Of a stretch of DNA of 41,872 nt, positions 23,799 through 31,238 are shown piece after piece. Both the position numbers and the translations under genes were made by a program. Source of the DNA: Streptomyces poriferorum (lineage in GTDB: Bacteria; Actinomycetota; Actinomycetes; Streptomycetales; Streptomycetaceae). Below the pieces are notes generated by a model. The model saw nothing but the letters and a program-made list of their open reading frames with translations, was not told the origin of the DNA and did not search any database. How positions within the stretch are numbered: position 1 is the first letter of the stretch; each line of letters begins with the position of its first letter. The DNA is taken from contig NZ_JAELVH010000018.1 in NCBI RefSeq assembly GCF_019399235.1, positions 1-41,872 of the forward strand. Direction: 5' to 3'.

Positions 23799-24841
23799 CG
23801 TGTCTCCTGCAGTCCGTGGCGGCGGCTTCCGAGGGTCTTCTCGCAGACCTGACGCTCGGCCTCGGCCGAGAAGGGGGCGCGTCGGGCCTCGACCGCGCGT
23901 CGGGTGTCGTCGGCGACGAGGTCGGCGTTGATGGCGGCGCCGGCCTTCAGCCCCGCGGCGGCGGCGCCGATGACCTGGTCCATCAGGCTGGCGACGTTAC
24001 CGGCCACCCACACACCGGGCACCTCCGTCGCCCCGGTCGGGTCGGCCGCGATGTACGTGCCGAGGGTGTGCCCGCCCATCTCCATGGGAGTGGCCCGCAG
24101 CCCGAGCCCGTCGAGCACCCCGGAGCGTGCCGTGAACCGCGGCTGGACCACGACGGCCTCGCGCGGAACGACCCGGCCACCGGCCAGCCGTACGCCGGTG
24201 AGACGATCCTCGCCCACCTCGATGCCGGTCACCTCGCCGTCCACCACGGCGATGTTCCGCGCGGCGAGCTGCTCGTACTCCTCGTCGCTCGGCTCGGGCC
24301 CGTTGTGCAGGAAGAGGGTGACGTCGGCGCTCCACTGCCTCCACAACAGCGCCTGGTGCACGGCCATCGGCGTCAGCGCCACGATGCCGATCGCCGCGTC
24401 CCGGACCTCCCAGCCGTGGCAGTACGGGCAGTGCAGCACGTCCTGCCCCCAGCGCTCGGCCAGGCCCGGGATGGGCGGGAGCTCGTCGACGAGCCCGGTG
24501 GTGACGAGGAGGCGTCGCGCCGTGACAGCGGTGCCGTCCTTCCGCAGGACTCGGAACCCGGCCGCGCCCGGCAGCTGCTCGGCCGCCGTGACGTCACCCT
24601 CGACGACCTCGGCCCCGTATTCGGCCACCTCCTTGCGGCCGATGGCCACCAGCTCCGAGGGCGGGGTGCCCTCCCGGCCCAGGTAGTTGTGCACGTGGGA
24701 CGCGGGTGCGTTGCGCGGGCTGCCCGCGTCGATCACCAGCACGGACCGCCGGGCCCGCGCCAGGGACAACGCCCCGCTCAGGCCGGCGGCCCCGCCGCCG
24801 ATCACCACCACGTCGTACGTCTGCGTCGTCATATCGCTCAT
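23795..24841 (-). CDS. Thioredoxin-reductase-like FAD/NAD(P) oxidoreductase with CPYC redox pair
   Basis: A 348-residue flavoprotein. The FAD-binding fold starts at YDVVVIGGGAAGLSGALSLARA (about 9-30). The redox-active cysteine pair lies in HCPYCHGWE (about 140-148), placed as in thioredoxin reductases. The C-terminal FAD motif is GVWVAGNVASLMDQVIGAAAAG. The NADPH-site glycine motif is degenerate (VALTPMAV), as in the thioredoxin-reductase-like dithiol oxidases of epidithio/dithiolopyrrolone pathways (HlmI, GliT); I infer a low-molecular-weight thiol substrate. GGAGGT stands 7 nt before the chosen ATG, which rules out the ATG 15 nt upstream. First gene of a two-gene operon with the methyltransferase. 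Confidence 0.87.
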   Translation of the reverse strand: MSDMTTQTYDVVVIGGGAAGLSGALSLARARRSVLVIDAGSPRNAPASHVHNYLGREGTPPSELVAIGRKEVAEYGAEVVEGDVTAAEQLPGAAGFRVLRKDGTAVTARRLLVTTGLVDELPPIPGLAERWGQDVLHCPYCHGWEVRDAAIGIVALTPMAVHQALLWRQWSADVTLFLHNGPEPSDEEYEQLAARNIAVVDGEVTGIEVGEDRLTGVRLAGGRVVPREAVVVQPRFTARSGVLDGLGLRATPMEMGGHTLGTYIAADPTGATEVPGVWVAGNVASLMDQVIGAAAAGLKAGAAINADLVADDTRRAVEARRAPFSAEAERQVCEKTLGSRRHGLQETR

Positions 24842-24886
24842 GCGAAACACCTCCATCTACGGAAGATGGTGCGGGCCCGGCGCGGA

Positions 24887-24922
24887 TTCGGCAAAGATCC
24901 TTGCCGAAGCGGCAAACTCGCA
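24887..24922. promoter_or_regulatory. Compound inverted-repeat operator upstream of the oxidoreductase (XRE-cupin candidate site)
   Basis: Three half-sites alternate: GGCAA, TTGCC, GGCAA. 24887-24908 is a perfect 8-base inverted repeat (TTCGGCAA-N6-TTGCCGAA), and 24900-24922 matches the site at 18423-18445 in 18 of 23 bases. It ends 46 nt before the oxidoreductase start. Confidence 0.7.
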
Positions 24923-24946
24923 CCGGGCGACCTTCTCGGGGCCTCG

Positions 24947-25102
24947 CTCCCCCGCCCCGGGGCCTGCGTGGAGGTCTCCGCCCACCCCGCTGCCGTGCAC
25001 ATCCGCGACGCCGAGGTCACCGACGGCCCCGTCCTCACGGACCTCCGGCACGCCTGATCCGCCTTCCTCGGTGCAGCGGCCCAGGGCGTGTTGCGAAAGT
25101 GA
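24947..25102 (+). pseudogene. DUF397 C-terminal remnant with Trp-to-stop change
   Basis: One forward frame reads CVEVSAHPAAVHIRDAEV, then TDGPVLTDLRHA, a TGA at 25055, and continues SAFLGAAAQGV. The pattern CVEV...VRDS...GPVL...W..F is that of DUF397, a small Streptomyces protein usually found next to XRE regulators. The stop falls where DUF397 proteins have a conserved Trp, so TGG has become TGA. The N-terminal half (the usual W.KSSYS part) is missing and replaced by the oxidoreductase promoter. No ribosome site is visible. Best read as debris of a former XRE/DUF397 neighbour. Confidence 0.65.
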
Positions 25103-25166
25103 TGGTCACAGCCCCTCGTTGAGAACTGTGACCAGCACGGTCGCTTCTGGGACGGCAAGTGGCCGG

Positions 25167-26048
25167 TCAGCGCACCAGCAGGTCGATCACACCCGTCAGG
25201 TCCTCCTCGCCGCTGCCCTCGGCCAGGCGGCGCCGCATCAGCTCGAAGTAGGGGCTGAGCAGTTCCGGGCTGACCCCCTGCTGCTCGGCGGTGCTCAGGA
25301 AGGTCGGTGTGCCGGCCACCTGCATGGCAAGGTTGGAGACGACACTCTTGGTGTAGTCACCGCTCCGCAGCTGATCGGCGGTCCGGTGAACTGCCGGGGC
25401 CATCGCGACGAGCCAGTCGGCAAGCAGCGGGGCGAGCGCCGCGGGGTCGATGCCCTCCTTGCGAATCAGGGCGAAGGCGTGCGCGGACCCGGCGAACATC
25501 CCGTACATGGCGCTGAGCAGGGCCACGTCGTGCAGGGCCGCGAATCCCGCGTCCTCTCCGACGTAGGTCGTGCCGACCGGGACGCCCAGGGTCCGCTGGT
25601 GCCGCTCGAACAGCTCCGGCGAGCCACTGTAGAAGACGTAGCCGCCGGCTTCCGGGACTCCGATCATGGGAGGGACGGCCATGATCCCGCCGTCCAGGTA
25701 GCGGGCGCCTCGCTCGCGGGCCCACTCGGCGCGGGCGCGGGCCTGGGCAGGCGTGCTGGTGGTCAGATTGACCAGGTCCTTGTTGGCCAGGTCGGTACCG
25801 GCCAGCACCTTGTCGACCGAGGTGTCGTCCAACAGGCAGACGACGACCAGGGTGTTCGCCGCGACCGCCTCACTGGCGGTGTCCGCGACCGTTGCTCCCC
25901 CGGCGGCGAGCGCCGTGGCGCGGGCCGGGGTGCGGTTCCAGACGGTGAGCGGGTGGCCGGCGGCAAGCCAGGTACGGGCCATCGCGGTGCCCATCGCGCC
26001 GAGGCCCAGCAGCGTGACGGGAGTCTTCTCAACAGTGTTCTGTGCCAT
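25167..26048 (-). CDS. Imine-reductase-like NAD(P)-dependent oxidoreductase (6PGDH/beta-hydroxyacid dehydrogenase superfamily)
   Basis: A 293-residue dehydrogenase. The N-terminal Rossmann fold starts VTLLGLGAMGTAMARTWLAAGH with the NADPH-type VWNRT (about 37-41). NLTTSTPAQARA follows at the inter-domain substrate loop. The helical C-terminal domain has ALHDVALLSAMYGMFAGSAHA, where imine reductases carry a catalytic Asp/Tyr in the helix; Asp is kept. The physiological substrate of such enzymes is mostly unknown. The ATG chosen begins directly before the Rossmann motif; the ribosome site is poor and the message may be leaderless. It is divergent from the HxlR gene and their 96-nt gap holds an HxlR-type palindrome, so it is the likely target. 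Confidence 0.88.
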   Translation of the reverse strand: MAQNTVEKTPVTLLGLGAMGTAMARTWLAAGHPLTVWNRTPARATALAAGGATVADTASEAVAANTLVVVCLLDDTSVDKVLAGTDLANKDLVNLTTSTPAQARARAEWARERGARYLDGGIMAVPPMIGVPEAGGYVFYSGSPELFERHQRTLGVPVGTTYVGEDAGFAALHDVALLSAMYGMFAGSAHAFALIRKEGIDPAALAPLLADWLVAMAPAVHRTADQLRSGDYTKSVVSNLAMQVAGTPTFLSTAEQQGVSPELLSPYFELMRRRLAEGSGEEDLTGVIDLLVR

Positions 26049-26081
26049 GCCGATTAGGCTGGTCGCGAGTCCGGGGGTGAT

Positions 26082-26095
26082 CAAGTACGCACTTG
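26082..26095. promoter_or_regulatory. HxlR-type operator palindrome CAAGT-N4-ACTTG
   Basis: CAAGTACGCACTTG lies 34 nt from the imine-reductase start and 50 nt from the HxlR start, inside the divergent promoter region. Spaced AAGT/ACTT arms are typical of HxlR/DUF24 regulator sites. It probably lets the regulator control both genes. Confidence 0.7.
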
Positions 26096-26144
26096 GTAGT
26101 GGGTGGTTACCCCGAGGTGAGCAAGCACGTCGGAAGGGTGGGGC

Positions 26145-26483
26145 ATGACAACGCTGAACCGGCCGGGCACACCAGCCGGACACGTCTGCGGGATCGACAC
26201 CGCGATGGAGGTGATCGGCGGCAAGTGGAAGGTGCTGATCCTCTGGGCGCTCCACGAGCACCCCTGCCGCCGCTTCGGCGAGCTGCGTCGGCTGATTCCG
26301 GGGATCACCGAGAAGGTGCTGGCCTCTCACATGCGTGAGCTGGAAGCGGACGGTGTCGTACATCGCGTCGCCTACGACGTGGTGCCGCCTCGCGTCGAGT
26401 ACTCACTGACCGAGGACGGCAAGCGTCTCAACGACGCGCTCCAGCCGCTGGCCGCCTGGGGTCGCGAGCGGGCGGCCGGCTGA
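26145..26483 (+). CDS. HxlR/DUF24-family transcriptional regulator
   Basis: A 112-residue winged-helix regulator. It has the family's ordered motifs: the N-terminal cysteine in CGIDTAMEVIGGKWK (Cys15), LILWALHEHPCRRFGELRRLIPGITEKVLASHMRELEADG in two parts (helices 2-4), and the wing VVPPRVEYSLTEDG. The conserved Cys is the redox- or electrophile-sensing residue in several HxlR members, which suggests response to quinones, aldehydes or oxidants (inference). GGAAGGGTGGGG just before the ATG may serve as ribosome site. It is divergently paired with the imine-reductase-like gene. Confidence 0.92.
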   Translation: MTTLNRPGTPAGHVCGIDTAMEVIGGKWKVLILWALHEHPCRRFGELRRLIPGITEKVLASHMRELEADGVVHRVAYDVVPPRVEYSLTEDGKRLNDALQPLAAWGRERAAG

Positions 26484-26563
26484 GGGCTGGAGGAGAAGCC
26501 AGGCCGGTGCCGTGACCGGCATCGCTCACCGGGTCACCGAACTGTGATCAGTAGTCTCCTCGG

Positions 26564-27054
26564 ATGATTGACTACGGCTTCTTCGACCGGCCCGGACGGC
26601 GCGTCACCTTGCGGGAGGTGGGCGCCGAGAACTGGCGCGAGGTCGCCGACGTCGCACCTCTCGACGATCAGCGAGTCACGTCCCTGCCATGGCAGCACGC
26701 TACCTCTTGCTCTCCATGCGTGAGGAGACCTGGAATTCGCTGGCGGTCCACGCCGACGACGCGGTCGTCGGACACGTCATGTGGGGTCTGGACGACGAGG
26801 AACGCTCGCACTGGATCGGGGGAATGCTGATCGACGGCGCCGAGCAGGGCAAGGGCCTCGGCCGTGCTGTTCTGCTGACCATGACGGGCTGGTTGGCGGC
26901 GCAAGAGGACTGCTGGACTGTCCGGCTGGCCTATCACCCGGACAACGCCGTTGCCGGACGGCTCTACACCTCGCTGGGTTTCGTGCCGACGGGAGCAGTT
27001 GATGGCGACGAGGTCATCGCTGAGCTGGCACCGAACCAGGTCGGTCGGCACTGA
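26564..27054 (+). pseudogene. GNAT N-acetyltransferase broken by a one-base deletion
   Basis: Two frames together make a whole GNAT protein. Frame one from ATG 26564 gives RRVTLREVGAENWREVADVAP then LDDQR. The second frame resumes at about 26674 with SHVPAMAARYLLLSMREETW and runs to 27054, including HWIGGMLIDGAEQGKGLGRA (acetyl-CoA pyrophosphate loop) and YTSLGFVPTGA. One base is missing near 26672-26674; adding it back restores a continuous protein of about 163 residues. The first frame otherwise stops at 26830. This is either a true inactivation or a sequencing error. No translated slip signal (homopolymer) is evident there. Confidence 0.8.
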
Positions 27055-27199
27055 GAAGTGACGGGGCAGATCACCGGCCCCGGTGTCAGGGACGGGCGGC
27101 GGCAGCGCCCGTGACGCGCAGGAGGTCGAGCTTTCCCTCGTCGCTGCTGCCGGACGCCGCCGTGTAGGTGACCATGCGCAGGTCCGCGCCCGGAACGAT

Positions 27200-27705
27200 C
27201 AGGACGACACCCACTTCGGGGACTTCACGCACAACATGGGCATGGTGCCCGGCCCGGCGTGGCGGTCCCCGAACATCCTCGCCCGTCCGGGCGCCTTCCC
27301 CCGGCCGGACACCGCGTCCGGCGGGCGTACCGCGTATTCCACGAGCAAGCTGGCCGCGATCTATCTGGTGCACGCGTACGCGCGGCGGCTGCCGGCCGGG
27401 TCGACGCCGTGGCGTACAACCCGGGGTTCGTGCCCGGCACCGGCCTCGCCCGTAACGCAGGCCCCGTCGCCCGGTTCGCGATGCGCCGCATCCTGCCGGC
27501 CATGGCCCTCACGCCGTTCGCGACCGGCCGCAACGCCGCCGGGCGCCACCTCGCCGACGTCGTCCTCGGCACGACCGAGGCGCCGACCGGGTCCTATGTC
27601 GACCGCACCCGTGCGGCCCGGTCGTCGAACGAGTCCTACGACCCGCGGCGTGAGGACGAGCTCTGGGAATCCGCCGAACGGTTCACCGCGGCGTACGCCG
27701 CCTGA
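27200..27705 (+). pseudogene. Short-chain dehydrogenase remnant: 5' end lost and one frameshift
   Basis: Frame one (from about 27209) reads THFGDFTHNMGMVPGPAWRS and GGRTAYSTSKLAAIYLVHAY, containing the YxxxK catalytic motif of SDRs. After RRLPAG the frame breaks at 27398-27400 in a G run, and the second frame continues VDAVAYNPGFVPGTGLARN to a natural end at 27705. Restoring one G joins them. The N-terminal nucleotide-binding half (TGxxxGxG) is absent, so the gene is dead regardless of the frameshift. It abuts the downstream methyltransferase tail-to-tail. Confidence 0.8.
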
Positions 27706-27725
27706 GCCGGGGCCGCCGGGTCGGC

Positions 27726-28394
27726 TCAGGCCTCGCCGCGCGCCGCCGAGAGGTAGATGCGGCGTGTCGGGATCTCGCCCTCGTACGCCTCGCGGACCGT
27801 GCAGTCGTCGATGCGGAAGCCGGACTCCCCGGCCGCCGCGCGGAGCTCGTACTCCGTGAACTCCGCCCAGTACACGCGCGTTCCGCTGCCGAGCGGATCG
27901 TCGACCACCCCGTCGCCGGTCCCCTCCTTCGCCACGATCAGGAGCTGCCCGCCGGGGCGGAGCGCCCCGGCCCACGAGTCGAGGGTCCCGGCCAACTGCC
28001 CCTTCCGCTGGTCGTGGAGCGAGTAGTACGAGACCAGCCCGTCCAGCGGCTCCGCGATCTCCCGCTGGTCCATGACCGCGAACCGGCGGCCGGGCCTCTC
28101 CCGCCGCGCGAGACCGACGCAGCGCGGGGAGAGGTCGATGCCGAGCACGTCGAGTCCCCGGGCGGCCAGGAACTCCGTGACATGGCCGCAGGGACCGCAC
28201 CCGGCGTCGTACACCCTGCCGCCCGGCACCACGCGTCCGGCGAAGGCGTCCAGCGTCTCCAGGTCGAAGGGCTTTCCCTCCAACTCGTCCCGGAACAGCC
28301 GGAGATAGCGATCGGCGCGGGCGTCCCAGGTACGGACGACATCAGCGGCCGAACCGGGGACGGGCACGGGCGCGGGGAACTGCGTGTCTGGCAT
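27726..28394 (-). CDS. Class I SAM-dependent methyltransferase
   Basis: A 222-residue methyltransferase. The SAM motif is RVYDAGCGPCGHVTEFLAARG (about 60-80), followed by VLGIDLSPRCVGLA with the acidic ribose-binding residue, then VSYYSLHDQ and LRPGGQLLIVAKEG. N-terminal WDARADRYLRLFRDELEGKP resembles the methyltransferase_25/UbiE-like group of small-molecule enzymes. The acceptor is unknown. It has no operon partner: downstream is the SDR remnant and upstream, 35 nt away, the end of the secreted beta-trefoil gene on the same strand, so it could be co-transcribed with that. Confidence 0.88.
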   Translation of the reverse strand: MPDTQFPAPVPVPGSAADVVRTWDARADRYLRLFRDELEGKPFDLETLDAFAGRVVPGGRVYDAGCGPCGHVTEFLAARGLDVLGIDLSPRCVGLARRERPGRRFAVMDQREIAEPLDGLVSYYSLHDQRKGQLAGTLDSWAGALRPGGQLLIVAKEGTGDGVVDDPLGSGTRVYWAEFTEYELRAAAGESGFRIDDCTVREAYEGEIPTRRIYLSAARGEA

Positions 28395-28429
28395 GACCCC
28401 AACCTAGGACGTGTCCGGGGCAGGGGGTG

Positions 28430-29731
28430 TCAGACCGCGGTCAGGGCGTACGTACCCGTACCGTCCGGCCTGCCGCTGGAGTACTGATGGATCAACTCCC
28501 CGTCCGCGTAGCGGTCGTGACCCATCATGTAGCCGGTGTACTTGTTCTGCACACCGATCTTCGAGCTGCCGGGAACGTCGCGGTAGATGTAGAACCGCTG
28601 GAGGTCGTCCTGCCCGCAGGTGGCCGTCGTCAGGGCGGCGCCCTCCTGGTTGGCGGTGCCTGCCGGCACGGTCGCGCATCCGCCGTTGCCCCAGTTCCAC
28701 AGGGACGCCTCGATGACCCCGTCGGTCTCCGTGACGTCGCACAGCCGCCAGTTGTCCAGGTGGGCGCTGAGGAAGTTGGATTCGCGCAGGCGGATGCCGT
28801 CACCGGGAAGGAGCGGCGCACTCCAGTTCAGCGGCTTGCCGGGGACGTCGATCCGGTAGACGGGGGACTGGCAGTCCAGGGCGGCCCGTGTGGCGGGGGC
28901 CGGGCTCCCGGTGGCCTTCACGCTCTGCCCGGCCTCGGTGGCGCGGGCGCCTTCCTGCCTGGCCTCGGCGGCCTTCGCGGAGGCAACCGGGCCGGCCGGG
29001 TGCTGCGCGGTGGCGGTGGCGGTGGCGGAGCCGCAGTCGAGGAGGTCCTGGGCCTTGCGCATGATGCTGTTGGCGGGAACGGTGTCCTCGCAGCGCACCG
29101 CGCCTTCTTCGAGGGTGGTGAAGGTGGTGTAGCTCCCGGCGCCGGCCCCTTCGATCCACTTCAGGGCCCAGCTGCCGTCGCTCTGCTGGACGCGGTTGCA
29201 GTTGAGGCTGCCGTACGTACCGGTGACCTTCTTGGTGCCCTTGTAGAGGCCGTAATAGCCCGGACTGCCGAAGTTCCAGGTGACCTCGGTCGACGCGGTA
29301 CTGGTGGAGGTGTAGGTCAGCTGCACTTCGAGGCCCGCGGTGGCGCCCGCCTTGGAGAGGACCTCGCCGGGGAAGCTTCCCTCGACGTTGGCACTGCCGG
29401 TGGCGCCGACCTTCACCTCGATGGTCGCCTGGACGGTGGTGGTGACCTTCTGCGTACCGGTCGAGCCCTCGGTGACGTACCAGCCCTTGAAGTGGGTGAT
29501 CGTCGGGGTCACTTCGGTGGTCTTGACGTACGGCTGCCGGGTGCCGAGGTCGGCCGCAGTGCAGGCGCCACCGGGCTCGGCCTGCACGGTGACGGCAGGC
29601 GCGGTGACGGCGGGCGCGGCAGGTGCGGCGGCGGCCGGTGAGACGGCAAGGCCCAGTGCGGCCACAGCGGCCGAGGCGGCACAGGCCATGAGCGTTCTTC
29701 CTAAGTGACCGACGGATCGTGTGGGGCGCAT
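28430..29731 (-). CDS. Secreted protein: Thr/Ser-rich beta domain plus C-terminal ricin-like beta-trefoil
   Basis: A 433-residue exported protein. A signal peptide (about 1-36, ACAASAAVAALGLAVSPAAAA) precedes an Ala/Val-rich linker. Residues 65-220 are long alternating beta strands rich in Thr, Ser and Val (TGTQKVTTTVQATIEVKVG, TYTSTSTASTEVTWNFG), a pattern like the strand-forming domain of aerolysin-type pore proteins. After a disordered Ala/Gln/Glu segment (about 240-290) the C-terminal 150 residues look like a ricin-type beta-trefoil (LQRFYIYRDV, KYTGYMMGHDRYADGELIHQY). Export followed by carbohydrate binding is likely; pore formation is only a hypothesis. AGGAGAAAGG precedes the ATG at 29731. 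Upstream in-frame codons to 29860 lack gene character and precede the ribosome site. Confidence 0.72.
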   Translation of the reverse strand: MRPTRSVGHLGRTLMACAASAAVAALGLAVSPAAAAPAAPAVTAPAVTVQAEPGGACTAADLGTRQPYVKTTEVTPTITHFKGWYVTEGSTGTQKVTTTVQATIEVKVGATGSANVEGSFPGEVLSKAGATAGLEVQLTYTSTSTASTEVTWNFGSPGYYGLYKGTKKVTGTYGSLNCNRVQQSDGSWALKWIEGAGAGSYTTFTTLEEGAVRCEDTVPANSIMRKAQDLLDCGSATATATAQHPAGPVASAKAAEARQEGARATEAGQSVKATGSPAPATRAALDCQSPVYRIDVPGKPLNWSAPLLPGDGIRLRESNFLSAHLDNWRLCDVTETDGVIEASLWNWGNGGCATVPAGTANQEGAALTTATCGQDDLQRFYIYRDVPGSSKIGVQNKYTGYMMGHDRYADGELIHQYSSGRPDGTGTYALTAV

Positions 29732-29895
29732 CGATACCCTTTCTCCTGGTTGTACGTGTCCAGTCAAAGGGTGAATGTAGCGGCCACCGAGGTGACGGCG
29801 TGAGTCCACTATGGGCCAAAAAATGATCATGGAGGGGCTCATTCCGCCCCCTGGGCGCACCGGCGCCGCGCTGCTGCGGCGTGCTCACCGGCGCC

Positions 29896-29925
29896 GGGGG
29901 CGTACGGACCTCTCCGTACGCCCCC
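29896..29925. terminator. Hairpin terminator after the NagZ-like GH3 gene
   Basis: Perfect 13-base arms (29896-29908 and 29913-29925) with a 4-base loop lie 27 nt after the minus-strand stop at 29952. Confidence 0.88.
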
Positions 29926-29951
29926 GCCGCGACGCCGGCCCCGCCCGCCCG

Positions 29952-31088
29952 TTACAGCCCGGTCCGCAGCGCGCGGACGCGCGCTGCGGCGGCGTCGAAG
30001 GCCGTGCCGTCGAGCCCGCCGGATGCCAGGGCGTCACTCAGGGCCGTCACCGCAGCGTCCCCCTGGGAGACGCTGCGGGACGAGCAGAGCACCAGGTCCA
30101 TGCCCGCCGCGGCTGCCGCCACCGCGCGCTGCGACGTACTGCCGAAGGACTGAAGGGCGCCGGCCTCCAGGGCGTCGGTGATGGTGACTCCGGTGTAGCC
30201 GAGCCGGTTGCGCAGCTCGCCGACGACAGCTGGGGACAGGCCGGCCGGGCGGCCGGCGTCCAGGGCGTTGTAGATGGCCCAGGACAGCATCACGAGTTTG
30301 ACGCCGGCCGCGATGGCGTCCCGGTACGGCGCCTCGTCCACGCTGCGCAGGGTGGACGCGGACGTGGTCAGGGTGACGGGGCGGAGGTCCGTGTTCTGGG
30401 TCGCTGACGCGGGGCCGAGGCCGGGGAAGTGCTTGGCCGTGGCGGCGACGCCTTCGCCCTGCTGGGCGGTGATGAAGGCCGTGCCGCAACTGGCGACCGC
30501 CGCAGCCGACTTGCTGTACGACCGCTCGTACTGGTCGGTGAAGTCGCCGTTCTGACGGTAGACGTCGAGGACCGGGGCGAGGTTGACGTTCATGCCTACG
30601 CCCGCGAGGTTCATCCCCGCGCCGCTGCCGGTGAAGTCGGCCCACTGCCCCGGGTCGGCGGAGGCGCCGACGTCCTTGGCGGACATGACGGGCTCCCCCG
30701 GCAGCCGGCGGACCACGCCGCCCTCCTGGTCGGTCATGAGGAGCAGCGGGGCCTGCACCGGGGACGAGGCGTGCGCCGCGTTCATCGACTGGACGACGCT
30801 CTCGATCTGGCTCAGGTTCTCGATGTTCTCCCCGAAGAAGATCACACCGGCCGTGCGCCCTTCCCTGATGGCGTTCATCAGGGAAGCGGGGGGCGTGAGC
30901 CCGGGATAGGAGTGGATGACGCACTGCGCGGCGCGCTGCTGCGGGGTCAGGGCGGCAGCTCGCGGGGGTGAGGCCTCGGGCATGCGTACGGCCGCTGCCG
31001 TACCGGCCATCGGCGCCAGCCCGCCGGCCAGGGCCGCGGCTCCGGCGATGAGGGCGCCGCGCCTGCTGAGGGGTGGTGTCGAGCCCAT
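29952..31088 (-). CDS. Secreted GH3 (NagZ-like) protein, TAT-exported, acid/base His missing
   Basis: A 378-residue exported GH3 protein. A twin-arginine signal (LSRRGALIAGAAALAGG, to about residue 33) is followed by a single (alpha/beta)8 domain, the compact plan of beta-N-acetylglucosaminidase NagZ. Motifs: LLLMTDQEGGVVRRLPG (substrate loop), AKHFPGLGPAS, and GYTGVTITDALEAGAL with the nucleophile Asp. NagZ's KHFPGHG...DSH contains the His that acts as acid/base; here the stretch reads KHFPGLG...NTD, so the His is replaced by Asp. Either a different residue serves or activity has changed. A likely substrate is GlcNAc-MurNAc material from cell walls, given the GH25 muramidase gene upstream. 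GGAGCACGTC precedes the ATG. Confidence 0.87.
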   Translation of the reverse strand: MGSTPPLSRRGALIAGAAALAGGLAPMAGTAAAVRMPEASPPRAAALTPQQRAAQCVIHSYPGLTPPASLMNAIREGRTAGVIFFGENIENLSQIESVVQSMNAAHASSPVQAPLLLMTDQEGGVVRRLPGEPVMSAKDVGASADPGQWADFTGSGAGMNLAGVGMNVNLAPVLDVYRQNGDFTDQYERSYSKSAAAVASCGTAFITAQQGEGVAATAKHFPGLGPASATQNTDLRPVTLTTSASTLRSVDEAPYRDAIAAGVKLVMLSWAIYNALDAGRPAGLSPAVVGELRNRLGYTGVTITDALEAGALQSFGSTSQRAVAAAAAGMDLVLCSSRSVSQGDAAVTALSDALASGGLDGTAFDAAAARVRALRTGL

Positions 31089-31140
31089 GACGTGCTCCTT
31101 CGTTGACGGTCGTGAAGCCGGGCCGGGCCCCGGAGTGAGC

Positions 31141-31183
31141 GCGCGGGCCGGAGCGGCCGGGGTACGGCCGCTCCGGCCCGCGC
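31141..31183. terminator. Strong hairpin terminator between GH25 and GH3 genes
   Basis: Perfect 18-base arms (31141-31158 and 31166-31183) with a 7-base loop, 56 nt after the GH25 stop. It separates the muramidase from the GH3 gene, so they are not a simple operon. Confidence 0.9.
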
Positions 31184-31238
31184 ACCCCTCACGCGGGGGT
31201 CACGCCCGGGAGAGAGCAACGATGTCCGGCGTCCGCCG

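Noticed and set aside
25084..25101. Insertion-sequence terminus (GGGCGTGTTGCGAAAGTG)
   Set aside because: It recalls ends of some Streptomyces insertion sequences, but I find no matching inverted end, no target duplication and no transposase frame.
27086..27200. C-terminal gene fragment on the minus strand (GADLRMVTYTAASGSSDEGK and onward)
   Set aside because: It looks protein-like for about 30 residues and may be more debris of the decay zone, but I cannot name a family and no start or ribosome site is present.
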